Origin: Gracilaria gracilis
Taxonomy: Eukaryota; Rhodophyta; Florideophyceae; Gracilariales; Gracilariaceae
Direction of reading: 5' to 3'
NCBI GenBank assembly: GCA_030374805.1
Contig: JARGSG010000017.1
Span: 868,001-932,000 of the forward strand
DNA length: 64,000 nucleotides
The notes beneath the pieces are model-generated. The model was not told the DNA's origin. It searched no databases and was given only the letters and a program-made list of their open reading frames with translations. Below, piece after piece: positions 59,021 to 64,000 of the stretch (positions within the stretch are counted from its first letter, which is position 1; each line of letters starts with the position of its first letter). The position numbers and the translations under genes are program-made.

Positions 59021-59395
59021 TCTGCAAACGGCGGCACTTTCGAAAGCAGCGCAGCTCTTCTCCGTGCGACAGTTTGGCCATCGATGAGATGGACATGCTG
59101 ATATCAACCAGACGTCTGTCACGGTGACGGAGATGACACCAGTTGGCGCCCGCCACGTGCAGCTGCCATTTTGGTTTCGCACGCGCGCTCCGCCAAACAC
59201 ACGCGTGAAAAGCGCGCCAACACGCACGGGCCCCGACCACGAGCCACAAACGGCTCGTCCCCGCTGATTTGGCTCCAATACGACGTGGTAAGTGTTTCGG
59301 ATGCGCTACCGCCGCGGTAAAACCGCTTGGCACAGCTCCCATATCATTCAGCCAGCGCCGCTCCACCTCCTCCACCTCCTCCACCTCCTCCACCT

Positions 59396-59422
59396 CCCCC
59401 CCCCCCCCCCCCCCCCCCCCCC
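59396..59422 (+). repeat. C27 homopolymer preceded by (CTCCAC)n
   Basis: An uninterrupted run of 27 C ends 30 bp before the ATG at 59453. Exact length may be uncertain because homopolymers are hard to sequence. Confidence 0.85.
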
Positions 59423-59452
59423 GCTCCTACTTCGCTGAACCGCTTCCCCACG

Positions 59453-60031
59453 ATGGCCACACCCACGGAAGAGCTCCCCCGCATAGAAGAGCAAACCTCA
59501 GCCGTGCCGGCTATCCTGAGCGACTTGCCGTGCTCAGATGCATTCTCACTGTTTGAGCCAACCATTTCAAACACCGACTTCAAGAGGTATATCCCGGATG
59601 CTTCAGATAGCGCTCGACAGATTCGCATATCCAACGAGAAGAGCCGTTGCTTGATTCGCGCCTTGACTGCGCGTTGTCATCGTCAGCGAAAGCGCAGTGC
59701 GCCAAGTACTGTGACGCAGCCTGCTCCCAAGAGACCCAGATGGCTCGACCTGGAGAAGGAGAAGAAACAACACTGCCTCAAAGTGGCCCTGTCTGCATCT
59801 TGTAAACATGGAGAACCAGGAGATGCTCTGGATCTATTGAAGCGAGGTTGGGCCCAAAACCCCAGACGAAAGCAGCCTGTAACTGCCGAGGTCCGGCGAC
59901 TTATTAGAGAGCGTATTCCGCTGTGGAGTGAACGAGAGCTCAGGTCGTACCTATCCAAAGCTGGTGAGGCTTCAAATGAAATGAGTGTTCAGCAGATGCG
60001 TACCATCATCCGCGAACATCTATACTCATAA
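59453..60031 (+). CDS. Basic, probably nuclear protein of unknown function
   Basis: The 192-residue frame starts at ATG 59453, just after the C-run; the longer frame from 59327 is mostly poly-Pro read from that run. The N-terminal 70 residues are acidic. A bipartite-looking nuclear signal follows (R-Q-R-K-R-S ... K-R-P-R-W), then a helical basic C-terminus (V-R-R-L-I-R-E-R-I-P-L-W). I do not recognise the family. Confidence 0.6.
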   Translation: MATPTEELPRIEEQTSAVPAILSDLPCSDAFSLFEPTISNTDFKRYIPDASDSARQIRISNEKSRCLIRALTARCHRQRKRSAPSTVTQPAPKRPRWLDLEKEKKQHCLKVALSASCKHGEPGDALDLLKRGWAQNPRRKQPVTAEVRRLIRERIPLWSERELRSYLSKAGEASNEMSVQQMRTIIREHLYS

Positions 60032-61766
60032 TGGAAGCCTTCTCTGTATCGCTTCTTAGCGCACATGCATGTTTTTGATGTATTATGCTAGTGGATATCA
60101 ACAATATGGTTAACATCAGCGTCGTTCGGAACTCTTTGGTGCATTTCTTTTCTTCATGGCCACTCAGAGTCTTTCGCGTCTCGATGCAACATGTCTGGTA
60201 GGTATAAGACGCCAAGCGAATTTCGCCGAATATGTTATCGGCAGCAGCATTTGTGAAACCAGTACTCGTATATAGGCTGCAAACGAATCCCACAACTTAC
60301 GGTGCGATTAGAACACTAATACAAATGACTCCATCATTCATAACATCACCTCTTGTTTTTCGGATGGCAGTGGTATAGGATCGAAAGAGAAGAAAGGATG
60401 ACAGGTACTCATTGGCAAGGCACGATCAACCCGTAAAATCTCACTGATAACTCCCTTACGCACCACAGTTTTTTGTCTGCTGCATCACTTCGAGTCAAGC
60501 GAAGCGAACTAACGGCATCCATACTCATTCCGATGGAGGTGCGATATCTGCCCCACAGTTGGTGTTGGCTTGTAGCTAAGTAATCAACCCCGCGCCCACG
60601 ACGAACACATTCGGCCACATCAAGCTGACTTGCGCCGCATCCCATCCCGAACTGCGAAGCTAAGGCGCTTTGAGCTGGGCTAGTGCTGGCATGAGGGATC
60701 GGTCTGGAATCCCCGGTGCCGAATGTTTTTTTGTTCTCTTCCTCTTCCTTGCTCCCCTCTCGTCCTCTGTTTGTGCTTTCCTCGTGTTTTGCATTCTTCT
60801 GATCTGATCTCAGGCTGATCTGAGGCAGGGGACGTTTTCTTATATCTATCAAGTCTAACAAGTTGTTAGTAACAACTATGCGGCAGCGGCCAGCTTGTTG
60901 TGTAACCTTGCAACCTTGCAGTGACTGCACATGTTGTCCAGGGCATCCTCGTACATATCACCAGCGAAAATGCTCTTCAGTCATTCCGCGTGAACCCCTT
61001 AACCAAAAGATGGACAAGCAAAGACTTGGAGCACCGACCGCCAGACGGGCGTGCATCCGTTTCTCTTGCGAGCATACAAACAAGTTGGACGTTATGGGGC
61101 TTAAGGAATCTAAGTAGAGATCTGTGACATGTGCACGGTACGTTCGTACTTGGCGGTATTCAGACATGGATCACTTTTGTTGAGTTGCGCAATGCCTGTT
61201 ACGCTGCACTTCTGTCATCTTTGTGGAGGGTACCAGATACATTTCTACGTGAAGCACCATCTCCAAAATGTGCGCCACTTGCCGCAATAACTCCATCGCT
61301 GGCGTTAACCGTATAGCAGTATAAAAAAAGGGGAGCAACACGAAAGGGCACGCACTCGCATGGTACTCGCGAATATTTCGCTGTCGAAGAAAGAAAGAAA
61401 GTTGCGGACATGGACATAAAAGGATACAGTCGCACCCGGACTCGTTTCGAACAACATGGCTATACTTCGAGAATTGGCAACGCTTGAAGAAACAAGGGAA
61501 GTCATGGGGGAAGAAACCCAGAATCGTAACGCGGCCTCGAACCTGAGCTCTCCGGTAACGGCATTCTTTCGACAGTGCGCCCCAGTCCTTCTACGGCATA
61601 GATTAAACTCTGACTTCCATGCGAATCTAACCTGTGACTTTGTTGTTTCCTTACTGTCAAGAAAATGTGTATCCAACAAGTATACCAAGAGTAGTTCTCC
61701 GCTACTTCCACCAAACGCTGATCTCCCACTCGTCTCTCATTTCCCTACGGACTATTCACGAACACC
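60032..61766. other. 1.7-kb gap, possibly one small gene
   Basis: No strong gene is seen apart from the tentative small frame at 60409-60645. A plus-strand frame at 61456-61980 begins plausibly (M-A-I-L-R-E-L-A-T-L-E-E-T-R-E-V) but its second half is antisense to the ferredoxin-TPR gene, so it is not called. Confidence 0.45.
60409..60645 (-). CDS. Tentative small acylated protein (M-G-C-G-A-S start)
   Basis: A 78-residue frame from Met at 60645 begins M-G-C-G-A-S-Q, an ideal N-myristoylation signal with a palmitoylatable Cys. A longer in-frame ORF reaches 60930, but its first part is low-complexity and charged. No family recognised; coding status uncertain. Confidence 0.25.
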   Translation of the reverse strand: MGCGASQLDVAECVRRGRGVDYLATSQHQLWGRYRTSIGMSMDAVSSLRLTRSDAADKKLWCVRELSVRFYGLIVPCQ

Positions 61767-62555
61767 CTATGAAAACCATCCTCTCCATCCCGTAATGCGA
61801 CCGATGCGTTTCGCTGCCTCGTCTTTTTTTCCAGAAAGCTCTCCCCATGTCTCCCAGCTCTTCTTAGCCATATCAACTTCACCTATTCCCTCGTGTGCTT
61901 CAGCCTTCCATTTCCATGCTCCAACGCAATCCCCCCGTACATCTATGGCCTCATTCACCAACGACAACGCTCTCTCGTGATCTGAACATTTCACCAGTGC
62001 CTGTGCCCAGTTGCAGAGTATCGCAATTCTGTATTGTTCAGTTCTCCCGCTCAACCACGACTCTGCCAATGCCATGAGACCAATAGCTTTCTCATAATGC
62101 TCACCTGCGCAAGCTACCGTCCCTTTCAGTATGTGCATATCCCCCTTTTCCTTCTCCTCCGCAACACGCAACATTTCATCATTAACGTCAAACTCTAACC
62201 GTTTCAACAGTCTCACAGTTTGTTCCAGAGATTCGATGTGTTTCTCAATGGAAACACGTTCCGAATCACAGGCTTGCACCGCAACGTTTGGGCCATTTCC
62301 GCATTCACCCATGCATCCAGTTGGTTCTATGGAGGCTTCAACATCTGACACCACAGCTCGCATAGTTGACAAGAGTGAGTTCCCTCTGCAAGTCGAACTG
62401 GTGCACACCCACACCTTGGGGAGGCTTTCGCGGCCATCGGAGGCGCAAGGAACCGCGCGATTTCCATCTCTACGTCTACATGTCGTCGCCCATCGACACC
62501 GTCTCTCACTGTGAGGAAAAACGGGTAGACCCACAAACGTTAGCGCTCTTGGCAT
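61767..62555 (-). CDS. Thioredoxin-like [2Fe-2S] ferredoxin fused to TPR repeats, probably plastid
   Basis: The 262-residue intronless protein has an N-terminal transit-like segment (about 1-40, Arg-rich). A thioredoxin-like ferredoxin domain follows with C51-x4-C56 (V-C-T-S-S-T-C-R-G-N) and C81-x3-C85 (G-C-M-G-E-C-G-N-G-P-N), the NuoE-type cluster pattern. After a helical linker, residues about 135-240 form TPR-like helices (A-L-V-K-C-S-D-H-E-R-A-L-S-L-V-N-E-A-I). An electron-transfer or cluster-carrying subunit docking to a protein partner is likely. A TACGAAGGTA box lies 129 bp upstream. Confidence 0.8.
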   Translation of the reverse strand: MPRALTFVGLPVFPHSERRCRWATTCRRRDGNRAVPCASDGRESLPKVWVCTSSTCRGNSLLSTMRAVVSDVEASIEPTGCMGECGNGPNVAVQACDSERVSIEKHIESLEQTVRLLKRLEFDVNDEMLRVAEEKEKGDMHILKGTVACAGEHYEKAIGLMALAESWLSGRTEQYRIAILCNWAQALVKCSDHERALSLVNEAIDVRGDCVGAWKWKAEAHEGIGEVDMAKKSWETWGELSGKKDEAAKRIGRITGWRGWFS

Positions 62556-62683
62556 TTGCCCAAAGTGAACTGAGGGGTCTTGATCTGCTCCACTCTTTAC
62601 GAACGTACCTTAGTGCGTTTGCGCCCTGGCGCTGAGATTGCTGCAAGTCAATTTTTTTGTATACGTTGATATCGTATCAATGA

Positions 62684-62693
62684 TACGAAGGTA
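62684..62693. promoter_or_regulatory. TACCTTCGTA box (inverted) upstream of the ferredoxin-TPR gene
   Basis: TACGAAGGTA lies 129 bp before the start codon at 62555 (minus strand), within ATGATACGAAGGTAGCG. Confidence 0.45.
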
Positions 62694-64000
62694 GCGACGC
62701 TACCGCATTGCAGGAGAACAGTCTTGGACTTCCAAGCTCCACTACAGTCAATGCTACTCTCTTCCTCGCCGGCACAATCCTCCCTCTCCGCCCAGGTTCA
62801 CGAGCGCCATGTACTTGCTCTCACCATCCGACTTCTCGCCCTGAGGCCGACGAAATGTAGGAGACGTACGCCCCTGTTCCTGTCCTCCTCTCCACCACTG
62901 CGATAGGGGCCAATGGAAAGAAATTCCTGATGGAGGGTTTACTTGCTTCTGAGGACAAAGTTTAAGCGACAAAGAGCTCTACTTGGCAAATTGAGAACGC
63001 TTGATGAAAGAAGTGGTGTTTTCGGGGAAGAACAAAACGGTTGTTGCTGTTGTTGTTTATTGCGAGCAGAAGAATGTGTGAGGGAACTAGCCGTACTGAA
63101 CTAAAACTAAGAATATCATCAACGACTACCGCCAACTCTCAAGCAACCTAACGAATACCCTCGGACTACCACGCGTCTCAGAGCAACTGCCCAGGCCTAC
63201 CGCAGGGAAATGTCTATCTTCGCGCCTTTTCCAAGACCTAGACCATCTGTGCAGCCTCCGGTTCACATCAAATGAAGGATCCCGGAGTTCGGCAATGCGG
63301 GTAGAACCGAACGCAGAACCCCCTACCATTCAAGGAAGAACCGTCTCAGGGTCTGCCACAGGGAGACACTCAAACGGCCTGTGTGACCTCTAGATCGCAT
63401 CTGAACGACGCTCACCAGAGTACGACAATGCAAGCATACCAGTTACGGTACCTTACCTCGCTGAGCGCGGTTCGGGGCCTACCACAGGGAGACAGCCATC
63501 CCTTCTTCTGGGAAGTTCATCGGCTGAATTTCTGGTCTCGTTGGTTGTTGCTCAAGGCTGCGGTGTCGGACAGATAGAGGAAAGCGAACAAAATGAACCT
63601 GCAACGCAAATCGGAGGACAGAAGACAAGGTGGTTAGCAAATGAGGTGGGTAACAAGTCGGCGACGATGCCGTGTTGGAGAACGCGAGGTTTGTGAAGAC
63701 TTACCAGAAAAATGAATTGTCGAGGAATTAAGAAACAGCGATACGAGGAATGGACGGACCCGCTCGCAATAAACAACAACAGCAACAAGAAGTAGGAGCC
63801 GTAAGGACTTAAGGAAGTGCCGGACCTTGTCGGAGTATCAATGAATAGGATTGAATGTGGTTGACAGTGGGTATGGTTGATGGAGGAAGGATGTCGGAAC
63901 GTCGGGGAAGCTGTTCGGCAGCGGCTTTTATACTACTCTCTGGGACGGGTACACTCTCCAACGCCTGCTGAAAATCAGGACTGCTCTGGCCACGTCCCCA
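62694..64000. other. Right end of the window, no gene supported
   Basis: Apart from the inverted-repeat interval, I see only short frames. A TATA-like CTTTTATACTACTCTCTG at about 63925 could belong to a gene or LTR that starts beyond the edge. Confidence 0.4.
63041..63788. repeat. Interval bounded by a perfect 26-bp inverted repeat
   Basis: The sequence TTGTTGCTGTTGTTGTTTAT and six more bases at 63041-63066 is exactly inverted at 63763-63788. The 748-bp interval holds no convincing gene but three related 15-20-mers around C-T-A-C-C-(A/G)-C-A-G-G-G-A (63194, 63349, 63474). It may be a small non-autonomous transposon; no clear target duplication was found. Confidence 0.45.

Larger units (their letters stand above)
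58724..59452. other. Divergent gap with a TACCAACGGTA box and long C-run
   Basis: This 729-bp gap separates the phosphatase-like gene (-) and the gene at 59453 (+). It holds the inverted 11-mer at 59010-59020, (CTCCAC)n and a C27 run at 59396-59422. Confidence 0.55.

Noticed and set aside
61456-61980. 174-residue plus-strand frame
   Set aside because: Its second half is antisense to the ferredoxin-TPR gene; the first half alone shows no family.

Overview
The window looks like nuclear DNA of an intron-poor, plastid-bearing eukaryote, most likely a red alga (a florideophyte such as Chondrus would fit; this is inference). The host genes have no introns or one or two short ones (78-143 bp, GT-AG). 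They include plastid-type proteins (fibrillin/PAP, a plastid-like DNL zinc-finger protein, a thioredoxin-like [2Fe-2S]-TPR protein), mitochondrial 2-oxoglutarate dehydrogenase E1, peroxin-2, COP9 subunit 2, NatD-type acetyltransferase and DNAJC28-like protein.

Positions 1-20250 are a pile of transposable elements with no host gene. A Ty1/copia element (minus strand) runs off the left edge. It abuts a piggyBac-like element (terminal inverted-repeat cores at 3975 and 12116) that was split by a PIF/Harbinger element (6627-11989, 3-bp target duplication TTA). The Harbinger element carries a Myb/SANT-like gene, a DDE transposase and an unexpected third gene. Next is a 5.86-kb element (12146-18007) with two 212-bp inverted repeats and a very large transposase that carries a PD-(D/E)XK nuclease-like region and a C-terminal zinc-binding domain. 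A pogo-like element (18022-20250) follows.

Positions 20.3-46.5 kb are host genes: DNL zinc finger, fibrillin, a small membrane protein, OGDH, PEX2, a two-TM protein, a TM/coiled-coil protein, NAA40, a C2H2 protein, a 2OG-Fe(II) oxygenase, a multi-TM/class-3 lipase fusion, a PH-domain kinase, CSN2, and a second PH-domain kinase on the opposite strand. The 28.5-33 kb block is markedly GC-rich. A young, apparently whole copia element (46982-52091; identical 289-bp LTRs; 5-bp target duplication) sits upstream of the second kinase. From 52.6 to 62.6 kb there are further host genes: a small TM protein, an HtrA-like protease, DNAJC28, an LMW-PTP-like protein lacking its catalytic residues, a basic nuclear-type protein and a ferredoxin-TPR protein. 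The last 1.4 kb has no gene I can support.

Two short sequences, TACCAACGGTA (ten copies) and TACCTTCGTA (seven copies), recur almost only in the gaps between host genes and not in the transposon block. They are good candidates for promoter elements. Several genes also have long C-runs just upstream of the start codon. Exon limits, start sites and family names come from reading the sequence and from knowledge of families; no searches were run.
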